Shown one piece after another: positions 22,083-33,003 of a stretch of DNA of 64,000 nucleotides. A model generated the notes under the pieces. It made no database searches and was not told where the DNA came from. It saw only the letters and a program-made list of their open reading frames with translations. Position 1 is the first letter of the stretch. Every line of letters starts with the position of its first letter. The translations under genes were made by a program, and so were the position numbers. The stretch is from Marchantia polymorpha subsp. ruderalis (taxonomy: Eukaryota; Streptophyta; Marchantiopsida; Marchantiales; Marchantiaceae), in the NCBI GenBank assembly GCA_037833965.1, contig AP031357.1:16760001-16824000 (forward strand). Direction: 5' to 3'.

Positions 22083-24647
22083 CGCCTCTACCACACTTTC
22101 CAGAGCACGCTCCAGGCTTTCTCCAACAGCGGCATGCAAATCACCGTGGGCATAACGAACGCAGATATCGTCAGGACCTTATCAAGCGTGGGCTCTGCCA
22201 GAAGCTGGGTCGATCGCATCATCGTCCCTTATGGCTCCAGTAACATCGTCGCTGTTACGGTGGGAAACGATGTCTTTACTTCGACGACTTCGACGGACAA
22301 TTTGAAAAACGCACTGCTGCCTTCGATGAAGAATCTGAGAGCGGCGCTGAATCAGGCAGGTAAGAGTGGGATCAAGGTCACAACAGCTCACTCTTTCGAC
22401 GTCGTCACGAACATCTTCCCCCCATCTAGCGGCCAGTTCGCTGACACCGGAAGGATGCAGCCCTTGGTGAACTGGCTGGCCACGGTACGATCCGATTTCA
22501 TCTGCAACATCTACCCTTACTTCGCGTACATAAACTCCAATGGGCAAATCACGTTGCAATATGGCCGTCTTGAATCTGGTTCTGTCATAGATTCAAACAA
22601 TGGCAAGATATATACAAATCTTCTCGCACAGCAGCTGGACGCAGTTTATGCAGCTCTGGGGAGATTGGGGCAGGAAGAGATGCGCGTGGTCGTTGGGGAG
22701 ATCGGCTGGCCCACTTCAGGAGGCACTGCCACAGATACAGACAACGCTCAGATCCACAACCAAAACCTGGTGAACTTAGCTAGAGGAGGAACGCCACTCA
22801 AGCCCAACTGGGGAATCCAGACTTACATTTTTGCAATGTTCGACGAGAATCAGAAGGCTGCTGGCTTAGAGAAGAGCTGGGGATTGTACAATCCGAGAAA
22901 CTTCCAAGCGAAGTATACCATCAACTACGGAAACTCACCGACCCTTAGAAATCGTATCACCCAGGGAATGAGACTGAGTAGTGGACAGTTTGTCATGTCC
23001 AAAAATAAAGTCTACAAGTTTATCATGGAGGCTGACGGTAACTTGGTCCTGTATCAAACTGGTGTCGGACCTCTGTGGGCCAGCCATACCGTTGGCAGCG
23101 CCTCGGATGGTTACTTGGAGCTGCAATCCGATGGAAACGCTGTAGTGTACGGTGGCGGTGTTGCACGCTGGACTTCGGGTACTTTGGGGCGTAATGATGG
23201 AGCTCACCGCATCGACGTTGAGGAAGATGGCAACACTGTCATGTACAATGAAGCAAATGAAGCCATTTGGGCTACCAACACATCGAGCGGTCGCATCACC
23301 CAGGGAATGAGACTGAGTAGCGGCCAGTTTGTGGATTCCAAAAATCGAGCCTACAGGTTAATCATGGAGGCTGACTGCAAGTTGGTCCTGTATCACATCC
23401 GTGTCGGACCTCTGTGGGCCAGCAATACCCATGGAATGGCCTCGGATGGTTATATGGAGCTGCGATCCGATGGAAACGCTGTAGTGTATGGTGGCGGTGT
23501 TGCACACTGGTCTTCGAATACTTTGGGGCGTAATGATGGAGCTCACCGCATCGACGTTCAGGACGATGGCAACGCTGTCATGTACAACGAAGCAAATGAA
23601 CCCATTTGGGCGACCAACACATCGAGCAATCGCATCACCCAGGGAATGAGACTGAGTAGTGGACAGTTTGTCAAGTCCAAGAATGAAGTCTACAAGTTTA
23701 TCATGCAGGCTGACTGCAACTTGGTCCTGTATCACATTGGTGTCAGACGTATGTGGGCCAGCCATACCAATGGCAGCGCCTCGGATGGTTACTTGGAGCT
23801 GCAATCCGATGGAAACGCTGTAGTTAAGATTGGCGGTGTTTCACGCTGGACTTCGGGAACTGGCGGGCGTAATGATGGTACTCACCGCCTCGACGTTCAG
23901 GACGATGGCAACCTTGTCATGTACAACGAAGCAAATCAAGCCATTTGGGCTACCAACACAGCAGGCAATCGCATCATTCAGGGAATGAGACTGAGTAGCG
24001 GACAGTTTGTCATGTCCAAAAATCAAGTCTACAAATTAATCATGCACGCTGACTGCAAATTGGTCCTGTATCACATTGGTGTCAGACCTCTGTGGACCAG
24101 CCATACCGAGGGCGACTCGGATGGTCACTTGCATATGCAATCCGATGGAAACGCTGTAGTTAAGATTGGCGGTGTTTCACGCTGGACTTCGGGAACTGGC
24201 GGGCGTAATGATGGTACTCACCGCCTCGACGTTCAGGACGATGGCAACCTTGTCATGTACAATGAGGCAAATCAAGCCATTTGGGCTACCAACACAGCAG
24301 GCAGTCGCATCACCCAGGGATCGAGACTGAGTAGCGGACAGTTTGTCATGTCCAAGAATAGAGTCTACAAGTTTATCATGCAGGCTGACTGCAACTTGGT
24401 CCTGGATCACATTGGTGTCGGACCTGTGTGGACCAGCAATACCTATGGCCTCGCCCCGGATGGTTATATGGAGCTGCAATCCGATGGAAACGCTGTATTG
24501 TACGGTGGCCTTGTTGCACGCTGGGCTTCCCATACTTTTGGGCGTAATGATGGAGCTCACTGGATTGACGTTCAGGACGATGGCAACACTGTCATGTACA
24601 ACGAAGCAAATGAAGCCATTTGGGCTACTAACACAGCAGGGAGATGA
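21978..24647 (+). CDS. GH17 beta-1,3-glucanase-like protein with five bulb-type lectin modules
   Basis: The 889-codon open frame has GH17 at residues 1-325, then five B_lectin modules at 326-438, 439-551, 552-664, 665-776 and 777-889. GH17 landmarks are WTGICFG near the N-terminus, VRLYHT, TVGN, and the nucleophile motif VVVGEIGWP with Glu241. The proton-donor position is Asp98 (codon GAT, 22269-22271), where GH17 enzymes and the two sister copies have Glu, so hydrolysis may be impaired. Lectin modules show QxDxNxVxY motifs; modules 3 and 4 have VVKIGG in place of VVYGGG. No signal peptide is encoded here. The ATG overlaps an acceptor-like TTTTATGGCAG, so an upstream leader exon may exist and this Met may not be the true start. 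The likely site of action is the cell wall or apoplast. Confidence 0.85.
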   Translation: MAGGWTGICFGEEASNIPSRTQVVEKFRQLGITRVRLYHTFQSTLQAFSNSGMQITVGITNADIVRTLSSVGSARSWVDRIIVPYGSSNIVAVTVGNDVFTSTTSTDNLKNALLPSMKNLRAALNQAGKSGIKVTTAHSFDVVTNIFPPSSGQFADTGRMQPLVNWLATVRSDFICNIYPYFAYINSNGQITLQYGRLESGSVIDSNNGKIYTNLLAQQLDAVYAALGRLGQEEMRVVVGEIGWPTSGGTATDTDNAQIHNQNLVNLARGGTPLKPNWGIQTYIFAMFDENQKAAGLEKSWGLYNPRNFQAKYTINYGNSPTLRNRITQGMRLSSGQFVMSKNKVYKFIMEADGNLVLYQTGVGPLWASHTVGSASDGYLELQSDGNAVVYGGGVARWTSGTLGRNDGAHRIDVEEDGNTVMYNEANEAIWATNTSSGRITQGMRLSSGQFVDSKNRAYRLIMEADCKLVLYHIRVGPLWASNTHGMASDGYMELRSDGNAVVYGGGVAHWSSNTLGRNDGAHRIDVQDDGNAVMYNEANEPIWATNTSSNRITQGMRLSSGQFVKSKNEVYKFIMQADCNLVLYHIGVRRMWASHTNGSASDGYLELQSDGNAVVKIGGVSRWTSGTGGRNDGTHRLDVQDDGNLVMYNEANQAIWATNTAGNRIIQGMRLSSGQFVMSKNQVYKLIMHADCKLVLYHIGVRPLWTSHTEGDSDGHLHMQSDGNAVVKIGGVSRWTSGTGGRNDGTHRLDVQDDGNLVMYNEANQAIWATNTAGSRITQGSRLSSGQFVMSKNRVYKFIMQADCNLVLDHIGVGPVWTSNTYGLAPDGYMELQSDGNAVLYGGLVARWASHTFGRNDGAHWIDVQDDGNTVMYNEANEAIWATNTAGR

Positions 24648-25250
24648 GAGATTTATGTATTTGTTGAAAAAGAGAACATGTGCGATCTATGTCCGTCATT
24701 GAAGAACTCCAGTGACCCCGATAAGCGAACATCCTTAGTCCATGGAGCTAACTAACTGCATCGGAAAGATTGAGCTTAGGATGCAACTTTTCAAGTCATA
24801 TAAAATCTCGAGATCACATCGACCATCTACAAAATGAAGTTGCTTTCAAACACTCTGGCTTTGATGAGAAGAAAGTTTTTCAAATGCTTGTAAAAAAGGC
24901 CTCTGATAAGACTTCTTTTAAAAGAGTGAACCTGTCTCGATCCTCCTCTGGAACCATACTTCTGCACCTAATGCATGTCGTTGGCTTACAGAAAGTTTTC
25001 TCTCACATCCAACGGACTCATCCACAACTCACGCTTAACTCACTTCACTCATCCTCGATTGTGCATCATCAAGGAAAGCAAGTTGCAGGTAGATGAAGTG
25101 GTTGTCAATCAGGGGCCCGTCTCGGGATGTCTTGCCCTGTATCTTCATGAGGCTAACACAAGTATCCATCAGTCTTCGTATTTACGGGTATGGGATGTGT
25201 ATCTCATAAATATCAGATATTATGAACACAAAAGTCTAAATTCCAAGAAA
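24648..25250 (+). repeat. 3' flanking block of GH17-lectin gene, copy 2
   Basis: It is homologous to 2376-2960 and partly to 34549-34950. It keeps the segment around CAAATGCTTGTAAAAAAG that the 34.5-kb copy has lost. I see no conserved coding frame. Confidence 0.65.
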
Positions 25251-25319
25251 AACAACTTTTGATTATAAGATTAGATTTGATGTATACAAATTTCTAATGT
25301 AGACTTGACTTTCCTACAA

Positions 25320-25438
25320 TGGAATAAAATCCATCGGTTGTAAGTTACTAGATCTTAAAATGTTATAACATGAGTGAACTGTTTATTATCTATAAGAGCA
25401 CACTTCTCATAGAACGGGCTACATGATAGGGTAATAAA
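25320..25438 (+). repeat. Upstream duplicated block, copy II, left half
   Basis: It matches 9835-9948 and stops at GTAATAAA, where the transposon at 25440 has entered. The match resumes at 27537. Confidence 0.65.
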
Positions 25439-25439
25439 A

Positions 25440-27536
25440 CTGCAGGCTAGAACAACCCCGACCGTATGACTGTGGACTGACGGCATACGGTCACCGTCGT
25501 GACGGTCTCCCCTTTCTCACCGTCGCGTCAAGAAGTCACCCGTCGAGCTCGCACGCTCCACTATTCAAATTCGAGACATGGTCAGTAGATGCGAGACACG
25601 TGTCAGAGACCGCCACATTACCCCCATTCACACTACCCTCCAGCCAATCCGCGGGATCACCATCAATCGCACAGGCGCAGCATTCGATCGATTATCCGGT
25701 AACGAGCCCCTGTAACGAGCTCGGGCCAAGGCACACCCGAAAGCGAGAAGAATCTATGGTAGAGTACAATTGCCCTCGCCTTGCCTGGCGCTCACCCCAC
25801 CTCCCCTCAAATTTGTAATAATTTCTGAATCCGAAATTTTTTTCCATCCGCAGATAGAGATCGAGTACGACTGTTTTCAAATTCAAAGTTAAACGAGGCA
25901 GCAACCAGCAACCATTAAAACGATGCTGCTGCACCTGTCGTTGCATCCTTCTGCTGGTATACTCGGAAAACTTAAACTAGCTTATTACTTCACGGGGAAC
26001 TTTGAAGCACATTCAAGCAGATTATGGATCTCGAGACTGTGCAGCCATTTTCAAGATTGAACGAAAATTTCCCATGAATTTACTTTGCTTCATCTCTGAA
26101 GAGGTAAGATTATAGCAGTAGCAGATGATGTGTTACATTATCCTTTGTCATAGTTGGTTTTCGACGTGCCACAGCACTTCTTCTACCTTTCATTTGATGA
26201 CTTCTTCCGTCATGTACACGGCGGTGATCTCCTCCGAAGCTCTTTCGAAGGAAATATCTCATCGGCCAATTTAGCTTTACACTTGTGAGGGTCTGATAAG
26301 CAGACTTTCAACCTCGACAGAAGATCACACCCAACAGCTCAAACGCCGTCAAACTGAAATGCAGAAATGTGGCTATAGTGGATCCAACACTCCATATGGG
26401 ACTCAGATGTGACGCTCAGAACAAGCAATACAGTCATCGAATAGAAACTACGATTCGGTCACAACACAGTACCATCATGCTGACAACCGAATTTAGCGGC
26501 TAGAGGATATGCGGCCCAGTACAGGTGACAGGCGACGAGGATCTTGTTATGTTGACAGTGTGGACAGGTGAGTATAATTTGCTCATAATCTCAAGCGGTG
26601 TCGATTCACCAACTGAGTTATAGTTACACTTATTCATGGACTCTTTCTCCTCCAGTTACTACGCGAAAGTGCTGCTTTAAATCTATGCCAGTGGAGGACA
26701 TGGTGCTGGATCATAAAGAAGGGCTGCAATTGCAAGGGAGATGGTCGATTCCCGGTCGAAGGTGGGGTTCGGCTCTGTTTCTCAGAGCTGAGGATCGTAG
26801 TTTCAGGCATCGAAAAATTGGCAGTAGAGACTTGAGAAGAAGCAAACCGCGTTGTACTTGAAGTCAGCGCACTGCAATGCGGTACATATATGGCCATGGC
26901 GGTTGGCGCATCAGCCTGATGCGCGCACCGCAGTATTACTAACACCGTTGTGAGCGAGGAAGGTTGTCAAGAATGGCCTAGACCCACCTTCATGTCCAGA
27001 AAAGATATGTTTCAAAGTATGATCTTCTTCATGTTCTGACACAAATTTACGTACCGGGGTTTGGGAGCACTAGCAGTGATCAGATCTCTGCGATGAAGAA
27101 TAAAGATCAAGGATGTGGAGGATGTCCCCTCGCCTACAGTTTCTTGGTTAATTGGAGGTTTGAGAAAGCCTGGCAGGAGTAAGGAAACTAAGCAAAATTC
27201 GAACCCCGCCAATTCGCTAAGCCGCTTCTCTTAAAGCCGCGATGACAGGAAATTTACTGGCCCCTACAAACGCAAATTCCCTGACAATCGCAACGCATAA
27301 CCTTAATGCAAGAAATCACTCGCCAAATCGACAACCCCGAGCTCTCGCGTGATCGCCATCGCCAATCCGAGAGTGCCTCACAAGAAATGCTAGACGACAG
27401 GTCCGGCCGGACTCGTCTTGGGCGCCAAACGCGAAACCCCTGATGACGGTGACGGGAAACCTACTGGACGGTGACGGTGACACTCGAACAGTGTACGCAT
27501 GCCGTCAGCCCGGTCGGGGTGGTTCTTGCGAGGAGC
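25440..27536. mobile_element. Terminal-inverted-repeat transposon M2 (MULE-like, non-autonomous)
   Basis: Left end CTGCAGGCTAGAACAACC and right end reverse complement CTCCTCGCAAGAACCACC align base for base as terminal inverted repeats followed by CCG. The flanks repeat GTAATAAA (25431-25438 and 27537-27544), with the ninth base differing. The uninterrupted empty site is at about 9940-9950. A 9-bp target duplication and GC-rich subterminal repeats suit Mutator-like elements. Length is 2.1 kb and no transposase is recognisable, so it would be moved in trans. Confidence 0.75.
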
Positions 27537-28325
27537 GTAATAAACACCAAGTAGAGCCTAATCTGTGTTAAACTCCAAAACAAGTTCCTTACAAACCATT
27601 TAAGTTAGCCTTAGATGGTTTTACTCACTATCCTTAGTTTTTACTTGGACTTATACTTGTAGTGTAGGTGGCACGGCAGACAAAGTACTTCTGGATGCTC
27701 CATGCAGTGGATTGGATGTTATAGCGAAAAGCTCATAAGGGTCTCAAGTGGTATTGATCCAACTCACTCGATGACTTTTTAGGTTTGAAGTCGAGGTTTC
27801 CTCCTGCAACACATTTTGAAAGCAAAGAGTACTTGATGCTCCCAATGGAAGTATACTTTAGAACCATCAAGACGACATAGGACTAATTCACTCTAGCAGC
27901 ACCTATCCAGTATCTAGAAAGATGATCAAATTTCTGACTTAATACACTAAGTTCTTTGGCTTCTGACATGATTTGCTTCCCAAGTCCAAAAAAACACCTC
28001 CGATTTCGCAAAATTAATTTCATCAATGATCTCTGTTTAATGAGAATCACTCACGTTATCTTGAGTTGCAGAACCTGACATCATAGAAATTCGATTATAT
28101 TATATAATATTCATTACTTCCACATTCAAAGTGATGTATTCTGTGCTTGGAGAATTAAAACCATCGTCTTGGATTTCGATTCTTTTTTATAAACAAGAAG
28201 TTGATTTCAAAATTTCAAAATTTATTGTAGAAATGTTTATGAATGGTTGTTTTAAGATTTATATGTTGCTCTAAGAAAAAAAAACATATTGTGTTTGTTT
28301 TAGTTCCTTCTTTCATTCTCCAATA
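27537..28325 (+). repeat. Duplicated intergenic blocks, copy II
   Basis: The first 100 bp match 9940-10060. From about 27645 the sequence matches 11487-12162. The 1.4 kb between those two segments in copy I is missing here. I see no gene in it. Confidence 0.6.
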
Positions 28326-28856
28326 ATATTGGAATTTACACCGATTTATGGAAGTGGACATGACATTTGTGTTTCTTTTTCATCTTTCATACTTATTTGT
28401 TTTCGCTTTATTCACAACATCATTTTAAAAAGTGATGAAATTCCATCTTCCTGGATGAACGATAATTCTGATGCCAACAACCAAAGCTGTCAAGAATCAG
28501 AATATCACTTGAAGGTACTCTTCGTAATGTTAACTGTGATTTAATGTAAATTGTCCTGTACATGTTTCTTTTGTGAGAGTGAAAGACTTTGATGATTTAG
28601 AAAAAGTCCGGAGACAAAAAAGCAGCGAAGTCTTCACTGAAAGACTGCACAGCAACTTGGAAAGCAGCGAATTCTCTACAGAAAGAATCGAATCTATGGT
28701 TATGGCTCATAATATCTTCTCGACAAGGCTAGGGCTTTCATAACGGCTTCCGACACGTAAGTAGTTTGCTTTCCAAATGCTCAAAGTTCATTCTATGCAG
28801 TTGTGCTCTGACACTAAGAATTGGGTTGACCGGTGAGTATTTGACCCTCGCACCTT
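28326..28856 (+). repeat. Upstream (promoter-like) block, occurrence 3
   Basis: This is the copy of the 530-bp block upstream of the truncated GH17 at 29064. It is uninterrupted through CACCTTACTAAGCAACAGC and so gives the empty site for both the M1 pair and the 751-bp element of copy I. Confidence 0.7.
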
Positions 28857-29063
28857 ACTAAGCAACAGCACTCGGACATGTCAATCAGAACCATCTGACA
28901 TATACTCTGTTCGCGGTTCTTGGGATAAAATCCAGAAACATTTCTCGATTCAGCAATGCGATGACCTTGAGGCTTCAGTGATTCATAACATTTATAGTTT
29001 CAGCTGAATTGGTTTCGAGGTGAACGTTAGGGCCAGCCAAAGTTCTGATTTTCCAGTGATTTT

Positions 29064-29724
29064 ATGGCAGGCGGCTGGACAGGGATCTGTTTCGGGCAGG
29101 AAGGCTCCAACATCCCGACCAGGACCCAGGTCGTCCAGAAGTTCCGACAATTGGGCATCACCCGCGTCCGCCTCTACCACACTTACCAGAGCACGCTCCA
29201 GGCTTTCTCCAACAGCGGCATTCAACTCACCGTGGGCATAACGAACGCAGATATCGTTAAGGCCTTATCAAATGTGGGCTCTGCCACGAGCTGGGTTGAC
29301 CCGAGACAAGCAGGATCCTGCTATGTGTTATTGTCCGTTCTTCTCTGTTCTGTATGAAAGTTTGACACAAGAACGCCTCCATACCCCTCCATTCGCGTGC
29401 TGCCATCGACCGAGTCACAGCGTGCCCGCCGGAGGGACTGCAGTGGCACCCGGACTACGTACGTCCCGAGGGCGTGGTCGGCCTTGAATTCCCATGCGGA
29501 TGCCAGCAGGGGGGTCACCCTGCTCCAGTAACATCGTCGCTGTTACGGTGGGAAACGAAGTCTTTACTTCGACGGCGAACAATTTGAAAAACGCTCTGCT
29601 GCCTTCGATGAAGAATCTGAGAGAGGCGCTGAATCAGGCACGTAACAGTGGGATCAAGGTCACAACAGCTCACGCTTTCGACGTCGTCACGAACACCTTC
29701 CCCCCATCTAGCGGCCAGTTCTAA
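29064..29724 (+). pseudogene. Truncated GH17-like copy with 220-bp replacement (second copy)
   Basis: This is the duplicate of 18151-18811: the same start MAGGWTGICFGQEGSN, the same 220-bp replacement (29302-29521), the same resumption at SSNIVAV with VGNE, and the same TAA directly after SSGQF. The two copies differ by single substitutions. The shared breaks show that the copy was already truncated before the segmental duplication. Confidence 0.8.
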
Positions 29725-32028
29725 TTTTAATAAAATTAAAATTAGAAATGTATATCATGTTGTACATATCAGCCATTTAATATTACTTTGAACTATCTTA
29801 TTGTATTTTTTGGTTCAAAAATATAGAGTGCAAAAGAACATCTTGTTTTTTAACTTTCTAAGCATTTCATTATTATCTAGATGTAGCTGAGAAGTCTCAT
29901 ACATATTTGTTTTATTTGAATGGTCATAGGTCATAATGAAGTAATTGACATAGGGTCACCATTCCTATGTCTTCTCAAATGAATGCATCTTGACATATTC
30001 ATGAAGTGTAATTTCAAAATACAAACCGAGATTTGTTTTGATTTTCCTTCATCCTCTGCAAAAGACGGTCAATTGTTTGAACAAACGGAAGTACTACAGC
30101 AGGCTAAAAGCCATGATTCTTGCAGTTTGTGGACTAGTAAGAATATTATAGTACTGATGACTGAATGAATAAACATGGTTAAAATTAGAAATAATTTAGG
30201 GTAAAATAATAGAGGAAAACATTTGCCAGACGTAATCATATTTGTAGAGTTTAGTCAATGTGACTAGAGAGGTTGTTTTGAATTATATAGCTTCAATTGT
30301 AAGATCAATACCGTCATGCTCGCTCGATCAAAATAAACACTGAAACAACTCTCTATCTCTTTGCAGGTTGTTAAAATAAATATAGAGAAACCCAACTTGC
30401 ATTCCAGATTTGGAACTATCATAGAACAGCTGTTATGATTATTATAAAAAAATAAAATGATCTATCTGACATTAAATCATGAAGAACACATTGTGCATTT
30501 TATTGTAACCGCCCAAGGTTGGCACCGAGTGGACAGAAACAAAGTGAAAAGACACCTTTAAGGATGGAACGGAACGGAAAAATGGGCTCGCCTCCACTCC
30601 CATAGAACGGGCAGAAAGAGAACTAAAGTTACTAGGGCTATTTCATTATTTAGTTTCGTAGAAGAGCGAGAAGCAGAAACACAAATCACACCGTACAAGA
30701 ACATGCGGGGATGGACACTACATTGTGCAAAGTGTACACGTAGTTATACTTCTAGTTCACCTGCCATGAGGAAAAAAGTTCGAATTATGAACAAGGCCGA
30801 CGAGATCTTGCAAGGTCAGACGGATTCGACAGGTATTACATCCGAAAGAAGAGGCAGAAGAGGGCCATGTACAATGAATGGGTCGTCGATTGACAGAATA
30901 GTGCAGGCTAGTCATGGATATTTAGCAATTGTGTAAGGACAGCGTCCCGCAGTTCCGCAAACAATAAGTGGCTAATTCCATGAACGCTGAGTTTGGGAGG
31001 ACGTCAAGGAATTCTGTAGTTCATCCAAAGTTGCAGGCTTATCATGTGCCCTGCTTTGAGAGGTTTTCGAAATGTTTGTGATTTGGCGATCTTCACCCAA
31101 GATGTATTTGGCGGAGTAGGCGCTGCTCTCACTATCGATGGCAAGCTCAGACAGGTTTTCAGATGCTAATAGAGTTTGAGTTCGGAAGCTAGGGTTTCTA
31201 CCGTGTATCAAAATACAGTACATGCAATATTCTCTTTTCGTGGATGTGGATAATTGACAATATTGATGAACGTTTTACTTTGAATCAAAGATTAGAGAAA
31301 CCTTGTTTTCCCATTACTTTAGACTGAAGCAGTTGTACCAAAATCTGGAATTGAGCCTATTTTATGTTTTTAAAGATACTTTTCTTAAGAATGCTCACTT
31401 TTGACAGGTTGCCACCCATCCCAATCTCAGATCTTTGAGTTTCAAGCTCCGTGGTGAGTTTTTACGTTGCATCTGGCATTAAATATTGGCTGTGGAATAT
31501 CGCAAGTTGGTTCTTTAGTCCAAGGTCAAGTCAGATTGTCTATCACCTAATTTTTGACATGGTCCTCACAATGCATGCGCTTGAAAGCTTCGGAGCAAGT
31601 TAGGATTTAGACAAGTACCTTATTTTGTATGGAGCTTGGTTACATTCTTATCACGGGACATACAGGCTTGAAGCTGAAGAGTTTTGTATCCATAATCAGA
31701 GCGGCAGCAACCAATAATAGTTCTACAAAAGACAATATTAGCAAACTTGAATCTGAAGGTGGGGAGAAAAAGAAATCGCGATCTTTGACGTCTGTAGGTT
31801 TCAGAAACTGCATGCATCTCTTGGACACAGACGTGAGCTTGCTGTGTTCTCTTCATTCGGAGGTGAGGTAAGTTTACTGCGCGTCTTTGTTACAAGAAGT
31901 CAGAATGAGGAATTTTTTATCATGTTATTGTAACTTATTCTCGTCAAAGTTCCAGTCCAAGGAATTCAAAAATATTGAAGCAGATGATAGATGGCCCGTG
32001 AAGTTCCTTCTTTCATTTCCCTAAGAAT
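29725..32028. repeat. Intergenic spacer of the segmental duplication, copy II
   Basis: It is nearly the same as 18812-21116. It holds no conserved gene. The first bases contain a short inversion relative to copy I. Confidence 0.7.
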
Positions 32029-32568
32029 ATTGGAATTTACACCATTTTATGGAAGTGGACATGACACTTGTGTTTCTTTTACATCTTTCAGACTTATTTG
32101 TTTTCATTATATTCACAACACATTTTAAAAAGTGATGAAGTTCCATCTTCCGGATGAACGATAATTCTGATTCCAACAACCAAAGTTGTCAAGAATCAGA
32201 ATATCACTAGAAGGTACTCTTCGTAATGTTAACTGTGATTTAATCTAAATTGTCCTGTACATGTTTCTTTTGTGAGAGTGAAAGACTTTGATGACTTAGA
32301 AAAAGTCCGGAGACAAAAAAGCAGCGAAGTCTTCACTGAAAGACTGCACAGCAACTTGGAAAGCAGCGAATTCTCTACAGAGAGAATCGAATCTATGGCT
32401 ATGGCTCAAAATATCTTCTCGACACGGCTAGGGCTTTCATAATGGCTTCCGACACGGGAGTAGTTTGCTTTCCAAATGCTCAAAGTTCATTCTATGCAAT
32501 TGTGCTCTGACACTAAGAATTGGGTTGACCGGTGAGTATTTGACCCTCGCACCTTATTTAGCAACAGC
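32029..32568 (+). repeat. Upstream (promoter-like) block, occurrence 4
   Basis: This is the fourth copy of the 530-bp block, about 330 bp upstream of the two-module GH17-lectin gene. It is nearly the same as occurrence 2. Confidence 0.65.
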
Positions 32569-32731
32569 ACTCTGACATGCCAATTAGAACCATCTACTAT
32601 ATCCTCTGTTCGAGGTTCTTAAGATTAAATGCAGAAACATTTCTTGATTCAGCAATTCGATGACCTTTAGGCTTCAGTGATTCATGACATTTATAGTTTC
32701 AGCTGAATTGGTTTCGAGGTGAACGTTGGGG

Positions 32732-33003
32732 CCAGCTATAGTTCTGATTTTCCAGTGATTTTATGGCAGACGCTTGGACAGGGATCTGTTTCGGGGAAGA
32801 AAGCTCCAACATCTCCAACATCTCTCTCGAGCAGGACCCAGGTCGTCCAGAAGTTCCGACATCTGGGCCAGCTATAGTTCTGATTTTCCAGCAATTTTAT
32901 GGCAGGCGGCTGGACAGGGATCTGTTTCGGGGAAGAAGCCTCCAACATCCCGAGCAGGACCCAGGTCGTCGAGGAGTTCCGAAAATTGGGCATCACCCGC
33001 GTC
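32732..33003 (+). repeat. 136-bp tandem duplication of the exon head (copy II)
   Basis: Units start at 32732 and 32868, with the same period and content as at 21811 and 21947. Confidence 0.75.

Larger units (their letters stand above)
17932..24900 (+). repeat. Segmental duplication, copy I
   Basis: This stretch (truncated GH17 copy, spacer, upstream block, GH17-lectin gene and 3' flank) is repeated at 28857-34770 in the same order and orientation. The coordinate offset is 10909-10921. Differences are small indels, a 13-bp inversion near 18817 and a change in lectin-module number from five to two. Confidence 0.85.
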
